Below are positions 47,090 through 57,788 of a stretch of DNA of 64,000 nt, piece by piece. The notes below the pieces were generated by a model, which made no database searches, was not told the DNA's origin, and saw only the letters and a program-made list of their open reading frames with translations. A program made the position numbers and the translations under genes. Position 1 is the first letter of the stretch. The number at the start of each line of letters is the position of its first letter. Source of the stretch: Oceanobacillus senegalensis (GTDB lineage: Bacteria > Bacillota > Bacilli > Bacillales > Amphibacillaceae); assembly GCF_900176885.1 (NCBI RefSeq), contig NZ_LT839648.1, forward strand, positions 1,708,947 through 1,772,946, given 5' to 3'.

Positions 47090-48310
47090 CTACGAAACCT
47101 GCGGAGCTATTAATGCTGTTGATGCTGAAGTTTTAAATGTAGAATCAATCACTTCTTGAATAGACTCATGTGTAACTGCATCAATCGCTGTAATTAACTC
47201 ATCTAGTGTTCGATGTCTTTTTAATAAAAGTTCGTTTCTACCATTCCGACTCATTCGACTAGTTGTACTTTCTAAACTTAGCATTAAACTTCCTTTTAAT
47301 TGTTCTTTACTATTTATCAGTTCTTTATCTGTTAAACCATTACGAATCAAATGATTAATTGTTTGATCAATTGTATCTTGCAATTTCGGTAATTGATCTT
47401 TACCTGTTCCAGCATAAATGGTTAATAGACCATTATCTAAAAATGAGGAGTGGTAAGAAAAAACGGAGTATGCTAAACCTTGTTTTTCTCTTACTTCCTG
47501 GAAAAGTCTTGAACTCATACTTCCACCAAGAACATTATTCATGACAACTAAGCTATACATATTCTCGTTACCAAGTTCTAAACCATCAAAGCCAAGGCAC
47601 AAGTGTGCTTGTTCCGTATCTTTATTTCGTTCAATCTGCTCAGCTAAAAATGATGGTTTACTTATCGTTCCATCGTCACCCGATGATTGGTAATTTCCAA
47701 AATGATTTTCAATGTCCTTTACAAAACCTTCATCCACATTACCAGCAACTGAAATAACTACATTATTAGGTGTATATCTATTTTTAATATAATTTCTTAA
47801 TAAATCGGGTGTAAATGATTTTAAATGATTTTCTGTTCCCAAAATAGGATAACCCAATGGATGCTGACCAAATGAGGCTCTTGCCAATAAGTCATGGACA
47901 ATATCATCTGGCGTATCCTCGTACATTTTGATTTCTTCATAAACTACTTTTTTCTCTCGTTCCATCTCTTCTTCATCAAAAGAAGAGTTAAAAAACATAT
48001 CCGCTAAAATATCTAACGCATAATTTTTATGAGTATCGAGAACCTTGGCATAATAGCAAGTATACTCCTTTGATGTAAACGCATTAATTTGTCCACCTAT
48101 AGAATCAAATGCTTCCGCAATGTCCTGAGCTGTTCTTGTTTTTGTACCTTTAAAAAACATATGCTCAAGAAAGTGGGAAATACCATTATTTTTATCTGTT
48201 TCATTTCTTGAACCGGTTAATACCCATATACCGATTGTTACCGAACGTACAGCGGGTATATTTTCTAAAACTACTCTTAATCCATTTTTACAAGTATGTC
48301 TTTGTACCAA
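47090..48310 (-). CDS. mlpA: M16 zinc peptidase MlpA (YmxG)
   Basis: 406 residues (B. subtilis 409). The zinc motif HFLEHMFFKGT is at about residue 47 (HxxEH), with the second Glu about 75 residues on in VVYEEIKMYEDTPDD. Unlike YmfF/YmfH this is a single-gene, complete mitochondrial-processing-peptidase-like enzyme. In B. subtilis it affects extracellular protease production. It ends with its own terminator. Confidence 0.93.
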   Translation of the reverse strand: MVQRHTCKNGLRVVLENIPAVRSVTIGIWVLTGSRNETDKNNGISHFLEHMFFKGTKTRTAQDIAEAFDSIGGQINAFTSKEYTCYYAKVLDTHKNYALDILADMFFNSSFDEEEMEREKKVVYEEIKMYEDTPDDIVHDLLARASFGQHPLGYPILGTENHLKSFTPDLLRNYIKNRYTPNNVVISVAGNVDEGFVKDIENHFGNYQSSGDDGTISKPSFLAEQIERNKDTEQAHLCLGFDGLELGNENMYSLVVMNNVLGGSMSSRLFQEVREKQGLAYSVFSYHSSFLDNGLLTIYAGTGKDQLPKLQDTIDQTINHLIRNGLTDKELINSKEQLKGSLMLSLESTTSRMSRNGRNELLLKRHRTLDELITAIDAVTHESIQEVIDSTFKTSASTALIAPQVS

Positions 48311-48349
48311 AGCATGTCCTCCTACACTAAATTTAAAACAAGTTGTGTT

Positions 48350-49318
48350 CTAATAATTCTCTTCACTTAGTAATTTCTCAATCGTACCAATACGATAACC
48401 TTTATCTTTTATCATCTTAATTAGATCGTCTAGTCCATCAGCAATAGCTGCTGTAGGGTGCATAAGTATCGTTGCTCCAGGATGAATTCTATCGTTTACT
48501 CGGTTAATCATAACATTTACTGTCGGATTCTTCCAATCAATCGTATCTACCGTCCAAAGAATAGTTTCCATTTGTAAATTACTAGCTGTCTGAACCACTT
48601 GTTCATTAAAATTTCCGCTAGGGGGGGCAAACCATTTCGGTTTTTTATCTGTAATGGCTGTGAGGATTTCATTGGTTTGTACAATTTGTTCAACTATTTT
48701 CTGATTAGGTATAGTGGCCATATTCGGATGATTATAAGCATGATTTCCAATTATATGTCCTTGCTCATCAATCATTTTCACTAATTCCGCATTTTCCTTA
48801 GCCCATTTTCCCTCAATAAAAAAGGTTGCTTTCACTTTATTTTCTTTTAAAGCCTTTAATATGTGCGGGATATGCTCCGTTCCCCATGAAACATTAATTA
48901 GAAACGCAACCATCTTCTTATCCGGATGTCCTCTATAAATTGGAGATGCCGGAAGATCTGAAAGTTTTATTTCAGGAGGAATCTGCTCGTATACTAATAA
49001 TGACTCATCAAATTCCCCTTTTTCCTTCATTTTTTCATAGGATTTATCTACATCCACTTTTTTACCATTTCTTCCTGGTGTTTTTTTCCAAACCTCATCT
49101 ATATATGCATTCTCAGGAGGTTTTTGAAATTCCTTACTCTTTTCCTCGATTTCCTTGTATAATGAGTCCTCTCGCATGATTGCATGTGATAACGTGGTGG
49201 TAACTTCCTCATTCACTTTTAAGGGATTATCACTTACGGTATCATTAATAGTATTATATGATAAAGCAACTATTATTATAAACAAACATAAATTTATATA
49301 TTTCTTATACTGAAACAT
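48350..49318 (-). CDS. ylxY: YlxY polysaccharide-deacetylase-like protein, catalytic Asp lost
   Basis: 322 residues. An N-terminal signal/anchor (YINLCLFIIIVALSYNTI) exports the NodB domain. The metal-binding histidines are kept in IGNHAYNHPNM, but the catalytic TFDDG block reads LINVSWGTEH, so both Asp residues are missing. Other motifs remain (KVKATFFIEGKWAKENAELV; LWTVDTIDW; ATILMHPT). Deacetylase activity is doubtful; a binding role in the cell wall or spore cortex is inference. It follows pnp, as in B. subtilis. Confidence 0.9.
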   Translation of the reverse strand: MFQYKKYINLCLFIIIVALSYNTINDTVSDNPLKVNEEVTTTLSHAIMREDSLYKEIEEKSKEFQKPPENAYIDEVWKKTPGRNGKKVDVDKSYEKMKEKGEFDESLLVYEQIPPEIKLSDLPASPIYRGHPDKKMVAFLINVSWGTEHIPHILKALKENKVKATFFIEGKWAKENAELVKMIDEQGHIIGNHAYNHPNMATIPNQKIVEQIVQTNEILTAITDKKPKWFAPPSGNFNEQVVQTASNLQMETILWTVDTIDWKNPTVNVMINRVNDRIHPGATILMHPTAAIADGLDDLIKMIKDKGYRIGTIEKLLSEENY

Positions 49319-49663
49319 TCTCTTCCCCCCTCCGCTTAAATAATATGCAGGAGAAGGACAAGGTATGATTGAAACACTTATTTATGTGGCTTTTTCGTAT
49401 GTTTTGTTGCTTTTTTATCGCACCTCTTGATTTCCGCAGGCACGACTTCAGACACCATAGTAGAAATCATCGCTAAAAACCAAACTGATTGAAGGTTCAC
49501 TTATTTCCTACAATAGAAAAAGGCCATAAAAAAAGAAACTGTTTGTACAGCTTCTTTCTCGCTTGTAGGAAAGTATAAAATTTTTAACTAAAGCTAATTA
49601 AGAGAAAACCAACACAAAACCAAGCCTATACGAAATTTCTAATTAATTTATAATCATTTGGTT
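49319..49663. other. pnp-ylxY intergenic region
   Basis: 345 bases. It holds the pnp terminator (49525-49556). The stretch 49390-49490 shows no supported open frame; I see nothing else. Confidence 0.35.
49525..49556 (-). terminator. Rho-independent terminator of pnp
   Basis: The minus strand reads AGAAGCTGT, ACAA, ACAGTTTCT, TTTTTTAT. It lies about 110 bases after the pnp stop. Confidence 0.85.
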
Positions 49664-51778
49664 TTATTGTTTTGCTTTTTCTTTTCTTTCCTTCTCTTCT
49701 TTGAGGACAGCTTTTCTCGAAAGATTAATTCTTCCTTGACGATCGATTTCTTTTACTTTAACCATAATTTCATCGCCTATAGAAACAACATCTTCCACTT
49801 TATTTGTACGTTCTTCAGCCAGCTCAGATATATGAACCAGACCGTCTTTTCCTTTAAACAGCTCGACGAAAGCTCCAAATTTTTCAATACGTTTTACAGT
49901 ACCTAAATAAATTTGACCAACTTCAACTTCACGAACTATATCTTCTATGATTTTCTTCGCTTTGTTATTCATTTCCGAATCAGTAGAAGAAATGAAGATA
50001 CTACCATCCTGTTCAATGTCAATCTTAACACCAGTTTCATCAATGATTTCATTAATTTGTTTACCACTTGGTCCAATTACAGAACGAATTTTATCTGGAT
50101 TAATGGACATGGTTAAAATCTTAGGTGCATATTGTGATAAACCTTCCCTCGGATGGTCAATGGTTGCTAACATGGATTCTAGTATTTGCATACGGCCTTT
50201 TTTCGCCTGGGTTAATGCTTCTTCTAGAATTTCTTTAGATAAACCTTCAATCTTAATATCCATTTGAAGAGCGGTTACCCCTTTTTCAGTACCTGCAACC
50301 TTGAAGTCCATATCTCCTAATGCATCTTCCATACCCTGAATATCAGTAAGGATCGTGTAATCTTCACCAGATTTAACTAACCCCATTGCAATTCCAGCTA
50401 CAGGAGATTTAATTGGTACCCCAGCATCCATCATTGCTAAAGTACTTGCACAGATACTTGCTTGGGAAGTGGAACCATTAGATTCTAGTACTTCTGAAAC
50501 CAAACGAATAGTATATGGGAAATCCTTTTCTGAAGGGACTACCTTTTCAAGAGCACGCTCCCCTAATGCCCCATGCCCAATTTCACGTCGACCAGGTCCT
50601 CTAATTGGCCCTGTTTCCCCAACACTAAATTGCGGGAAATTATAATGATGCATGAACCGTTTGGATTCTTCCAAGTCTAACCCGTCTAGAATCTGCACAT
50701 CACCTAATGCTCCAAGTGTACAAACACTTAAAGCTTGCGTTTGTCCACGAGTAAACAATCCTGATCCATGAGCTCTAGGTAAAATACCCACACGTGATGA
50801 TAGTGGACGAATTTCATCACTTTTTCTTCCATCTGGTCGTACCTTTTCAACCGTAATCAATCGTCTTACTTCTGCTTTCACCATTTTATCTAAAACTGTT
50901 TTAACTTGACCAATAATTTCCGTTTCTTCTTCATCATATTGTTCAAGAATTTCATCTTTTACTTGTTGAATTGCATCTTCTCTAGCATGCTTTTCTTTTA
51001 CTTGAATAGCTTCAATTAGTTTATCTTTTGCTGCTGCTTCCACTTTTCGATTTAAATCCTCTTCCACTTCAAAAAGCTTTACTTCAGATTTTTCTACTCC
51101 ACAAGCTTGGATAATTTCCTCCTGAAAAGCAACAAGACGCTTAACTTCTTCATGTCCAAACATAATCGCCTCGAGCATTACCTCTTCTGGAACCTCATTT
51201 GCTCCAGCTTCAACCATGTTAATGGCATCTTTTGTACCTGCTACGGTTAAATCAATATCACTTTGTTCATTTTGTTCAACAGTAGGATTAATGATAAATT
51301 CTCCATTAATACGACCAACATGCACCCCTGCGATTGGTTGTTCAAAAGGTATATCAGATATACTTAATGCAATGGATGAACCAACCATAGCCGCAATTTC
51401 TGTAGAACAGTCTTGATCCACACTCATCACTGTACTAATTACTTGTACTTCATTACGAAAACCGTCGGGAAACATTGGGCGAATCGGACGATCAATTAAT
51501 CTGGAAGAAAGAATGGCTTTTTCACTCGGTCTTCCCTCACGTTTAATAAAGCCTCCAGGAATCTTCCCCACTGCGTACAGACGTTCTTCATAGTTAACGG
51601 TTAACGGGAAAAACGGTAGGTCCTTTGGCTCTTTAGAGGCAGTTGCTACAGCTAATACAGAGGTATCACCATAATGTATCATACATGCCCCATTGGCTTG
51701 TTTCGCTAATTCTCCTATTTCAACAGAAAAATTTTTACCAGAAATTTCTGTAGAGAATACTTGTTTTTCTTCTGCCAT
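49664..51778 (-). CDS. pnp: polynucleotide phosphorylase
   Basis: 704 residues. A 3'-5' phosphorolytic exonuclease, trimeric, and a main mRNA-decay enzyme. Two RNase PH domains (first with [17 protein letters not shown], second with RTFTRGQTQ-like [12 protein letters not shown] and [16 protein letters not shown]) precede a KH domain ([19 protein letters not shown]) and an S1 domain ([20 protein letters not shown]). RNase Y in the same window is its decay partner. The leader carries a 7-bp hairpin at 51853-51875. Confidence 0.97.
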   Translation of the reverse strand: MAEEKQVFSTEISGKNFSVEIGELAKQANGACMIHYGDTSVLAVATASKEPKDLPFFPLTVNYEERLYAVGKIPGGFIKREGRPSEKAILSSRLIDRPIRPMFPDGFRNEVQVISTVMSVDQDCSTEIAAMVGSSIALSISDIPFEQPIAGVHVGRINGEFIINPTVEQNEQSDIDLTVAGTKDAINMVEAGANEVPEEVMLEAIMFGHEEVKRLVAFQEEIIQACGVEKSEVKLFEVEEDLNRKVEAAAKDKLIEAIQVKEKHAREDAIQQVKDEILEQYDEEETEIIGQVKTVLDKMVKAEVRRLITVEKVRPDGRKSDEIRPLSSRVGILPRAHGSGLFTRGQTQALSVCTLGALGDVQILDGLDLEESKRFMHHYNFPQFSVGETGPIRGPGRREIGHGALGERALEKVVPSEKDFPYTIRLVSEVLESNGSTSQASICASTLAMMDAGVPIKSPVAGIAMGLVKSGEDYTILTDIQGMEDALGDMDFKVAGTEKGVTALQMDIKIEGLSKEILEEALTQAKKGRMQILESMLATIDHPREGLSQYAPKILTMSINPDKIRSVIGPSGKQINEIIDETGVKIDIEQDGSIFISSTDSEMNNKAKKIIEDIVREVEVGQIYLGTVKRIEKFGAFVELFKGKDGLVHISELAEERTNKVEDVVSIGDEIMVKVKEIDRQGRINLSRKAVLKEEKERKEKAKQ

Positions 51779-51852
51779 TCGATATAATACTCCTTTCTTT
51801 GCATTTCTAATTTCATTTTATAGTTTATAGTCATAATTGTAAATTTTATCCC

Positions 51853-51875
51853 ATGAAACGACTTGGAAGTTTCAT
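51853..51875 (-). other. hairpin in the pnp leader
   Basis: ATGAAAC and GTTTCAT pair over 7 bp with a 9-base loop, 75 bases before the pnp start. pnp leaders are known processing targets in other bacteria; here function is only inferred. Confidence 0.35.
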
Positions 51876-51939
51876 ACAAGTTCATTCATATGTAGAAATA
51901 AGGGTTGTTCTATTTTTAGGATAAATAAAATATCCAGAT

Positions 51940-51970
51940 AATAGAAGAAGCAGGATTTCTCCTGCTTCTT
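51940..51970 (-). terminator. terminator of rpsO
   Basis: AGAAGCAGGA / TCCTGCTTCT is a perfect 10-bp stem with loop TTTC. The following tract on the minus strand (TCTATTAT) is weak, so read-through into pnp is plausible. Confidence 0.7.
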
Positions 51971-51974
51971 AAGA

Positions 51975-52244
51975 TTATCGGCGTAAGCCAAGTCTTTTAA
52001 TTAATTCACGGTAACGAGTAACATCCTTGTTACGTAGGTAGTTAAGTAAATTACGACGTTTACCTACCATTTTTAACAAACCACGACGTGAATGATGGTC
52101 TTTCTTATGAACACGTAAATGATTATTTAACGTATTGATTTCTTCCGTAAGTACAGCTATTTGTACTTCTGGAGAACCTGTGTCCGTATCATGAACTTTG
52201 TATTCATTAATGATTTCATTCTTACGTTCTTGTGTAATTGCCAT
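51975..52244 (-). CDS. rpsO: 30S ribosomal protein S15
   Basis: 89 residues, the standard length. Motifs include [36 protein letters not shown] and [15 protein letters not shown]. It binds the 16S central domain. ATG at 52244 follows AGGAGGTG by 6 bases. Confidence 0.98.
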   Translation of the reverse strand: MAITQERKNEIINEYKVHDTDTGSPEVQIAVLTEEINTLNNHLRVHKKDHHSRRGLLKMVGKRRNLLNYLRNKDVTRYRELIKRLGLRR

Positions 52245-52367
52245 TTGGCACACCTCCTATTATTTCTTAATCCCCAATCTCCTAGCAAGCGTCGGAGTTA
52301 CGATTTGCCAAGGGACGGTTCACGAATATAAGCATAACGTTTTTTTGGTGAAAATGCAAGCAAAAGT

Positions 52368-53309
52368 CTATAATTGAGAGAAATAGTTTCGAATATTTTT
52401 TTCGTCAAGTGCCATTGTATCAATTAGTTCTTGAACATTAGCGAACTTTTCTTCTTCTCTCATGTATTTATACCATTCTGTAACCAATTCTTCCCCATAT
52501 AGATTATTATTATAATCAAATATATGAACTTCAATGGATAAATCTTCTCGATCAGCAGTAAATGTTGGATTTGTACCAATGTTAGCCATTCCAGTTAATT
52601 CTTCATCCTTATATAATACTTTAACCGCATATATGCCTGGTTTTGGTAATAGTTTGTCTGGATTAACTTTTAAATTAGCAGTTGGGTAACCAATTTCCCT
52701 TCCTCTCTGATCCCCTTTGATAACTGTTCCATTAAGTCGGAATGGTCTCTTGAGAAGCTTGTTGGCAACATCAATTTTTCCAGTTCTTAATAGCTCCCTA
52801 ATTCTTGTAGAACTAACCTTTTCATTATCCTCTGTCACTTTATCAACAGCCTTATATGTAAATTTACCACGAGTGTAATTCTTGATATTATCCATATTTC
52901 CACGACCTTTATGGCCAAATGTATAATCAAATCCAGCAACGACATGCTTTATATTTAAACCTATAATAAAATAATCGATAAATTCCTGTGGAGATAATTG
53001 GGATAGTTCACGATTAAAATTAATAATATATAACCGTTTCACTCCTAAGTTCTCTAATATTTTTATTTTATCTTGTATAGGTGTAATATATCGTATATTA
53101 GAATGTTCCTTTTTTAAGACCACGGAAGGATGCGGGTGAAATGTAATAACAGCACTTTCCATCTTTCGTTCATTAGCCTCGTTGATAGCTGATTTTATAA
53201 CTTTTTGATGGCCTTTATGTATTCCATCGAAAAAACCGATAGCTGTTACGGTTTCAGGTAATTCACTAGCTGTTAGCGAATGTGGATAACTTAATTCAAA
53301 TGTTTTCAT
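52368..53309 (-). CDS. ribF: bifunctional riboflavin kinase/FAD synthetase
   Basis: 313 residues, called ribC in B. subtilis. The N-terminal adenylyltransferase half has IGFFDGIHKGHQKVIKSA and GFDYTFGHKGRG; the C-terminal flavokinase half has IGYPTANLKVNPDKLLPKPG. It makes FMN and FAD. Supply of FAD is also needed by the flavin-dependent hydroxylase of this window. It lies between truB and rpsO. Confidence 0.96.
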   Translation of the reverse strand: MKTFELSYPHSLTASELPETVTAIGFFDGIHKGHQKVIKSAINEANERKMESAVITFHPHPSVVLKKEHSNIRYITPIQDKIKILENLGVKRLYIINFNRELSQLSPQEFIDYFIIGLNIKHVVAGFDYTFGHKGRGNMDNIKNYTRGKFTYKAVDKVTEDNEKVSSTRIRELLRTGKIDVANKLLKRPFRLNGTVIKGDQRGREIGYPTANLKVNPDKLLPKPGIYAVKVLYKDEELTGMANIGTNPTFTADREDLSIEVHIFDYNNNLYGEELVTEWYKYMREEEKFANVQELIDTMALDEKNIRNYFSQL

Positions 53310-53331
53310 TAATATTCACCTGCACTTATTC

Positions 53332-54219
53332 TTACCCATTAAAAACACGAACCGGTTTTATTTGATCCATGTTTTCGGGGTGATTTTGGTAGATTGCGAG
53401 TAGCTTTTCATCATACATCATTAAAAAAGGATCAGTCGTTATTTTTCTTACTGGCTTAGGAAGCTTTTGTCCATTCAGAACCTTAATTTTTGTTTTTTCA
53501 TCCACCAGAAGTTTATCTAGATGATCTAAACCTTTTACAATTGGAAGTAAAAGCTGCTCTTGTTCATTTTTTTTTACCTTTTCTTCTATCGTATCAAAAG
53601 TCACTGAATTTTTCTTTGAAAAAGCGGCAGTTTTAATTCTTGTTAAATTAGACATGTGCGCAGGATAACCTAATTGCTTACCAATATCGACGCATAGTGT
53701 TCGTATGTAAGTACCTTTTGAACAGACGACCCTTACCTGAAAACTACTCTCATGGACTGCTAATAAATCAAGTTCATAGATAGTTACCTCTCGCTTTGGT
53801 CGTTCCACCGTTTTATTCTCTCTAGCATATTCGTATAGCTTTTTTCCATTTACTTTTACTGCCGAATACATGGGAGGCACTTGAGTAATAGTTCCTGTAA
53901 AGCGATTTAACACTTTTTCAATAATTTTTTTGGACGGAGATTCTTTTACAACTTTTTCTTCCATAATATTTCCATGAGCATCCTCTGTATCTGTAGCAAT
54001 CCCTATCTTTACTTCTGCGATATATGTTTTTTTCGTATCTGTTAAAAAAGGAACTATTTTTGTTGCTTGTCCAATACAAATCGGTAGTACACCATCCACT
54101 TCTGGATCTAATGTTCCCGTATGACCCACTTTTTTCGTATTATAAAGTTTTCTACATTTCATCACACAATCGTGTGAGGTCATTCCTCTAGGTTTCCATA
54201 AAGGTAAAATACCGTCCAT
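53332..54219 (-). CDS. truB: tRNA pseudouridine-55 synthase
   Basis: 295 residues. The start MDGILPLWKPRGMTSHDCV and catalytic Asp in GHTGTLDPEVDGVLPICIG are visible, as is KGTYIRTLCVDIG. It makes Psi55 in the T-loop of tRNA. ATG at 54219 lies 8 bases after GGAG; the longer frame from 54255 has no site. Confidence 0.96.
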   Translation of the reverse strand: MDGILPLWKPRGMTSHDCVMKCRKLYNTKKVGHTGTLDPEVDGVLPICIGQATKIVPFLTDTKKTYIAEVKIGIATDTEDAHGNIMEEKVVKESPSKKIIEKVLNRFTGTITQVPPMYSAVKVNGKKLYEYARENKTVERPKREVTIYELDLLAVHESSFQVRVVCSKGTYIRTLCVDIGKQLGYPAHMSNLTRIKTAAFSKKNSVTFDTIEEKVKKNEQEQLLLPIVKGLDHLDKLLVDEKTKIKVLNGQKLPKPVRKITTDPFLMMYDEKLLAIYQNHPENMDQIKPVRVFNG

Positions 54220-54270
54220 CCAATCAACTCCATTTATATAGCGTTTTCTACACAATCATACGAATGGAAA

Positions 54271-54301
54271 AATCTGACTCGTTAACTATACGAGTCAGAT
54301 T
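54271..54301 (-). terminator. Rho-independent terminator between rbfA and truB
   Basis: AATCTGACTCGT and ACGAGTCAGATT pair perfectly over 12 bp, followed on the minus strand by TTTCC. A strong internal terminator in the infB operon suggests truB has another promoter or relies on read-through. Confidence 0.8.
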
Positions 54302-54326
54302 AATAATTTTATATTTCTAAAGTGAA

Positions 54327-54396
54327 TGTTCAAAAGTCAGGTAAAAATGACAATCGATTATCTTCGTCGTCTTGCTTTATATCTTGCTTTTGAACA
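54327..54396. repeat. palindromic repeat, GTTCAAAA family
   Basis: TGTTCAAAAG (54327-54336) and CTTTTGAACA (54387-54396) are perfect 10-bp inverted repeats enclosing a 50-base loop with GGTAAAAATGACAATCG. A decayed copy sits at 24986-25053. It lies between rbfA and truB. Confidence 0.55.
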
Positions 54397-54431
54397 AACA
54401 TAAAAAAGCTTTTTAGTCAATAGTTTTTACT

Positions 54432-54773
54432 TTATTTGTTCAAATCACGTAGTATGGTTTCAATATGATTCCCATATGCATATGCTTCATCGAATTCAAA
54501 TGTGAGCTCAGGTGTTTTTCTTAAACGAATTCTTTTTCCAATTTCTGACCGGATAAACCCCTTCGCTTTCGTAAGACCTAATAATGTGTCTTTCTTCTGT
54601 TTTTCGTCACCTAAAACAGATATATACACCTTAGCTTGCTGTAAGTCGCCAGTTACCTCAACATCTGTAACCGTAACAAATCCTACTCGAGGGTCTTTAA
54701 TTTTTCTTGTAAAAATTTCACCCAACTCTTTTTTCATTTGCTCCGACACGCGATTTGCACGTAATTCAGCCAT
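54432..54773 (-). CDS. rbfA: 30S ribosome-binding factor RbfA
   Basis: 113-residue KH-fold protein that helps mature the 16S 5' end. Motifs are [41 protein letters not shown] and [21 protein letters not shown] at 54773 follows GAGGTG. The short frame upstream to 54782 has no site. Confidence 0.95.
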   Translation of the reverse strand: MAELRANRVSEQMKKELGEIFTRKIKDPRVGFVTVTDVEVTGDLQQAKVYISVLGDEKQKKDTLLGLTKAKGFIRSEIGKRIRLRKTPELTFEFDEAYAYGNHIETILRDLNK

Positions 54774-54813
54774 TATTTTCACCTCGTTAAAAGCCTTTAA
54801 TGAAAAGTGTTGA

Positions 54814-55092
54814 TTATAATCTTTCTACATTAGTTAGTGTACGTTCTAATTCCATAAATGTATCGATAACTCTCAACACTTCCTGAATAACTTGTTCTGC
54901 ATGAGTTAGAGTGGTAGAGATGGTTACAATTCCTAGTTTTGTCCTCTGCCATAAATCATGGTAATCCAACTCTGTTACAGCAACATTAAAATCATTTTTT
55001 AGTTTAGCAATGACACGCTTAATCAAAGAACGTTTTTGTTTTAAAGAATGCCCTTCATACATCATACACTCAACTTCAGCATACATTATCAT
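54814..55092 (-). CDS. ylxP: DUF503 protein YlxP
   Basis: 92 residues, equal to B. subtilis YlxP. Visible are [21 protein letters not shown] and [16 protein letters not shown]. Unknown biochemical function, with a proposed link to ribosome assembly by its position. The start overlaps the infB stop by 4 bases. Confidence 0.9.
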   Translation of the reverse strand: MIMYAEVECMMYEGHSLKQKRSLIKRVIAKLKNDFNVAVTELDYHDLWQRTKLGIVTISTTLTHAEQVIQEVLRVIDTFMELERTLTNVERL

Positions 55093-57191
55093 GTACGTTT
55101 AATTTCCTCCATTACAAATGCTTCAATGATGTCTCCTACCTTAATATCATTAAAATTCGTAATTGTTATACCACATTCATAATTTTGCGCCACTTCTTTA
55201 ACATCATCTTTAAATCGTTTTAATGTATCGATTTCACCTTCAAACAGAACGACACCATCACGAATAATTCGAACACCAGAATCTCTTGTAATTTTACCAT
55301 CTGTAACATAGCTTCCAGCTATTGTACCTACTTTAGAAACCTTAAATGTTTCCCTTACTTCTGCTTGACCAATTACTTTCTCCTCAAATTCTGGATCAAG
55401 TAATCCTTTCATTGCAGCTTCCATTTCTTCAATAGCTTTATAAATAACACGATGAAGGCGAATATCCACTTTCTCTCTTTGTGCAGAACCTTTTGCATTT
55501 GCATCAGGCCGTACGTTAAAGCCAATTACGATGGCATTAGATGCAGAAGCTAAAATGATATCTGATTCTGTAATCGCACCTACTCCTGTATGGATAATAT
55601 TAATGTTTACGCCTTCTACATCAATTTTTTGTAAAGAAGATGAAAGTGCCTCGGCAGAGCCTTGAACATCTGCTTTGATGATAATATTTAATTCCTTCAT
55701 TTCTCCTTGTTTGATTTGTTCGAACAAATCATCTAGGCTAACTTTGGTTTGTTCACTGCGATTTTGATCAATTGCTTTTGCTTGACGAGCTTCACCGATT
55801 TGACGTGATTTTTTCTCATCATCGAATACTAGGAATTGGTCACCAGCTTGTGGAACATCTTGCAGCCCTGTAATTTCTACCGGCATAGAAGGACCAGCTT
55901 CATTCACCCTTGCTCCAGTGTCATTAATCATTGCACGCACACGACCAAAGGTATTTCCTACTACAAGCGAATCACCAACATGTAGTGTACCATTTTGAAC
56001 AAGTAAAGTAGCTACACTACCGCGACCTTTATCAAGCTCAGCTTCAATAACCGTACCAAAACCATTTGCATTTGGGTTTGCTTTTAATTCTTCTACTTCA
56101 GCAACAAGAAGAATCATTTCTAATAAATCATCGATACCTTCGTTTTTAATTGCCGACATATTCACGAAGATAGTGCTTCCTCCCCAATCTTCAGGAATTA
56201 GTTCATATTCTGTCAATTCCTGCATAACACGATCGGGATTAGCGGCCTCTTTATCCATCTTATTTACCGCAACAATAATTGGAACCTCTGCTGCTTTAGC
56301 ATGGTTGATTGCCTCGACTGTTTGTGGCATTACCCCATCATCTGCTGCAACAACTAAAATAGCAATATCTGTTATCTGCGCACCACGAGAACGCATGCTT
56401 GTAAATGCAGCGTGACCAGGAGTATCTAAGAAGGTAATTTTTTTATCATCGACCTCAGCTTGATATGCACCAATATGTTGGGTAATTCCCCCTGCCTCTC
56501 CAGCAGTCACTTTCGTATGACGGATAGAATCGAGAAGAGTTGTTTTACCATGGTCTACATGCCCCATAATGGTTACAACTGCAGGTCTTTCTACAAGATT
56601 TTCCTCTTTATCTTCTTGTATATATTTATCAAAGTCCGTATCCTCTAAGATGATTACCTTTTCTACTTCTACATTAAATTCACTACAAATTAATTCAACC
56701 GCATCATCATCTAAGTCCTGATTTTTTGTAGCCATTACACCTAGAAACATTAATTTTTTAATAATTTCTGCAGGTTCTTTATTCAGTTTCTCTGCTAAGT
56801 CACTAACAGTTAGTGTATCACTATAAGTAATTTTTTCAGGTGTCTCCTTTTTTACGGCTGGCTGTTGATTAGAAGTTTTTCCTTTGTTACCTTTTTTCGG
56901 TCCTTTTTGATTTTTATTATTGTTTTTATGTTTAGATTGATTTTTTCCCCTGTTATTATCAGTTTTTCCCTTTTTGTCTGTTTTTTTCTTTGTGTTAGAT
57001 TCCTTCTGTTGATTACTATTATCTGGTTTCGATTTTTCATTAAATTTTCCATCTAATTTCGTAACCGTATCTGTAGAAATAGTAGACATATGATTTGAAA
57101 CTTCTATTTTTAATTCTTTTAAATAATTGATTACCTCTTTACTAGTTGTGTTCTTTTGTTTTGCATATTCATATACACGCATTTTGCTCAT
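55089..57191 (-). CDS. infB: translation initiation factor IF-2
   Basis: 700 residues. The N-terminal [12 protein letters not shown] subdomain is followed by a Lys/Asn/Gln-rich disordered linker (about 50-120). The G domain has G1 [18 protein letters not shown] near residue 210, G3 DTPGH and G4 NKMD. Domains II-IV follow. It positions fMet-tRNA on the 30S subunit. Its stop overlaps ylxP. Confidence 0.98.
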   Translation of the reverse strand: MSKMRVYEYAKQKNTTSKEVINYLKELKIEVSNHMSTISTDTVTKLDGKFNEKSKPDNSNQQKESNTKKKTDKKGKTDNNRGKNQSKHKNNNKNQKGPKKGNKGKTSNQQPAVKKETPEKITYSDTLTVSDLAEKLNKEPAEIIKKLMFLGVMATKNQDLDDDAVELICSEFNVEVEKVIILEDTDFDKYIQEDKEENLVERPAVVTIMGHVDHGKTTLLDSIRHTKVTAGEAGGITQHIGAYQAEVDDKKITFLDTPGHAAFTSMRSRGAQITDIAILVVAADDGVMPQTVEAINHAKAAEVPIIVAVNKMDKEAANPDRVMQELTEYELIPEDWGGSTIFVNMSAIKNEGIDDLLEMILLVAEVEELKANPNANGFGTVIEAELDKGRGSVATLLVQNGTLHVGDSLVVGNTFGRVRAMINDTGARVNEAGPSMPVEITGLQDVPQAGDQFLVFDDEKKSRQIGEARQAKAIDQNRSEQTKVSLDDLFEQIKQGEMKELNIIIKADVQGSAEALSSSLQKIDVEGVNINIIHTGVGAITESDIILASASNAIVIGFNVRPDANAKGSAQREKVDIRLHRVIYKAIEEMEAAMKGLLDPEFEEKVIGQAEVRETFKVSKVGTIAGSYVTDGKITRDSGVRIIRDGVVLFEGEIDTLKRFKDDVKEVAQNYECGITITNFNDIKVGDIIEAFVMEEIKRT

Positions 57192-57211
57192 ACGTTCACC
57201 CCCGAAATTAA

Positions 57212-57517
57212 TTACCCGAGTAACGATTGGATTTTATTAGCGAAACCTGCATCTAAAATTGCGATAGCTACTCTTTGGGATTTTCCAATTGCACTAGCTA
57301 ATGTCTCACGATCGTCAACTACTACAAATGGTACGTTATAAAACTTACATTTATCCGTCAATTTCTTTTTCGTTTGCGGACCAGTATCACTTGCAAGAAG
57401 TACTAGCTTTGCTCTTTTTTTTTGAATATCCTTTAATATTGTCTCTTCCCCTAAAGAACATTTTCTTGCACGATAAGCAAGCCCAATCAAATTTAAGTAA
57501 TTACTTTTCATTGACAT
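57212..57517 (-). CDS. ylxQ: L7Ae-family RNA-binding protein YlxQ
   Basis: 101 residues. The L7Ae/L30e fold shows in [37 protein letters not shown] and [15 protein letters not shown]. The B. subtilis homologue binds kink-turn RNA. It overlaps the end of ylxR by 17 bases. The ATG at 57517 and another at 57511 are both plausible starts. Confidence 0.92.
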   Translation of the reverse strand: MSMKSNYLNLIGLAYRARKCSLGEETILKDIQKKRAKLVLLASDTGPQTKKKLTDKCKFYNVPFVVVDDRETLASAIGKSQRVAIAILDAGFANKIQSLLG

Positions 57518-57773
57518 CTACCAACGATTTAAGTTCTTCATATACAGCAGAATCAACCTCTGCATTTAAATGGCGACTCAAAGCATTTGATTTTTTCGCT
57601 TCTAAAATAACATCCATGTCTTTAGAAAGATAGGCACCACGACCATTTTTCTTTCCAGTTGGGTCAACAAAAACCTCCCCTTCTTTATTACGTACAATGC
57701 GAATAAGGTCTTTTTTTGGTTTCATTTCATTTGTAATAATACATTTACGTTCAGGTACTTTTCGCTTTTTCAT
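57501..57773 (-). CDS. ylxR: nucleic-acid-binding protein YlxR
   Basis: 90 residues. The family hallmark is the RKCIITNEMKPKKDLIRIVR block plus DPTGKKNGRGAYLSKD. Linked to RNA polymerase/nucleoid or RNase P regulation in other bacteria; the exact role is unsettled. ATG at 57773 lies 10 bases after AGGAGG; the ATG at 57782 touches the site. It is co-transcribed with nusA. Confidence 0.93.
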   Translation of the reverse strand: MKKRKVPERKCIITNEMKPKKDLIRIVRNKEGEVFVDPTGKKNGRGAYLSKDMDVILEAKKSNALSRHLNAEVDSAVYEELKSLVDVNEK

Positions 57774-57788
57774 TACAATCATACCTCC

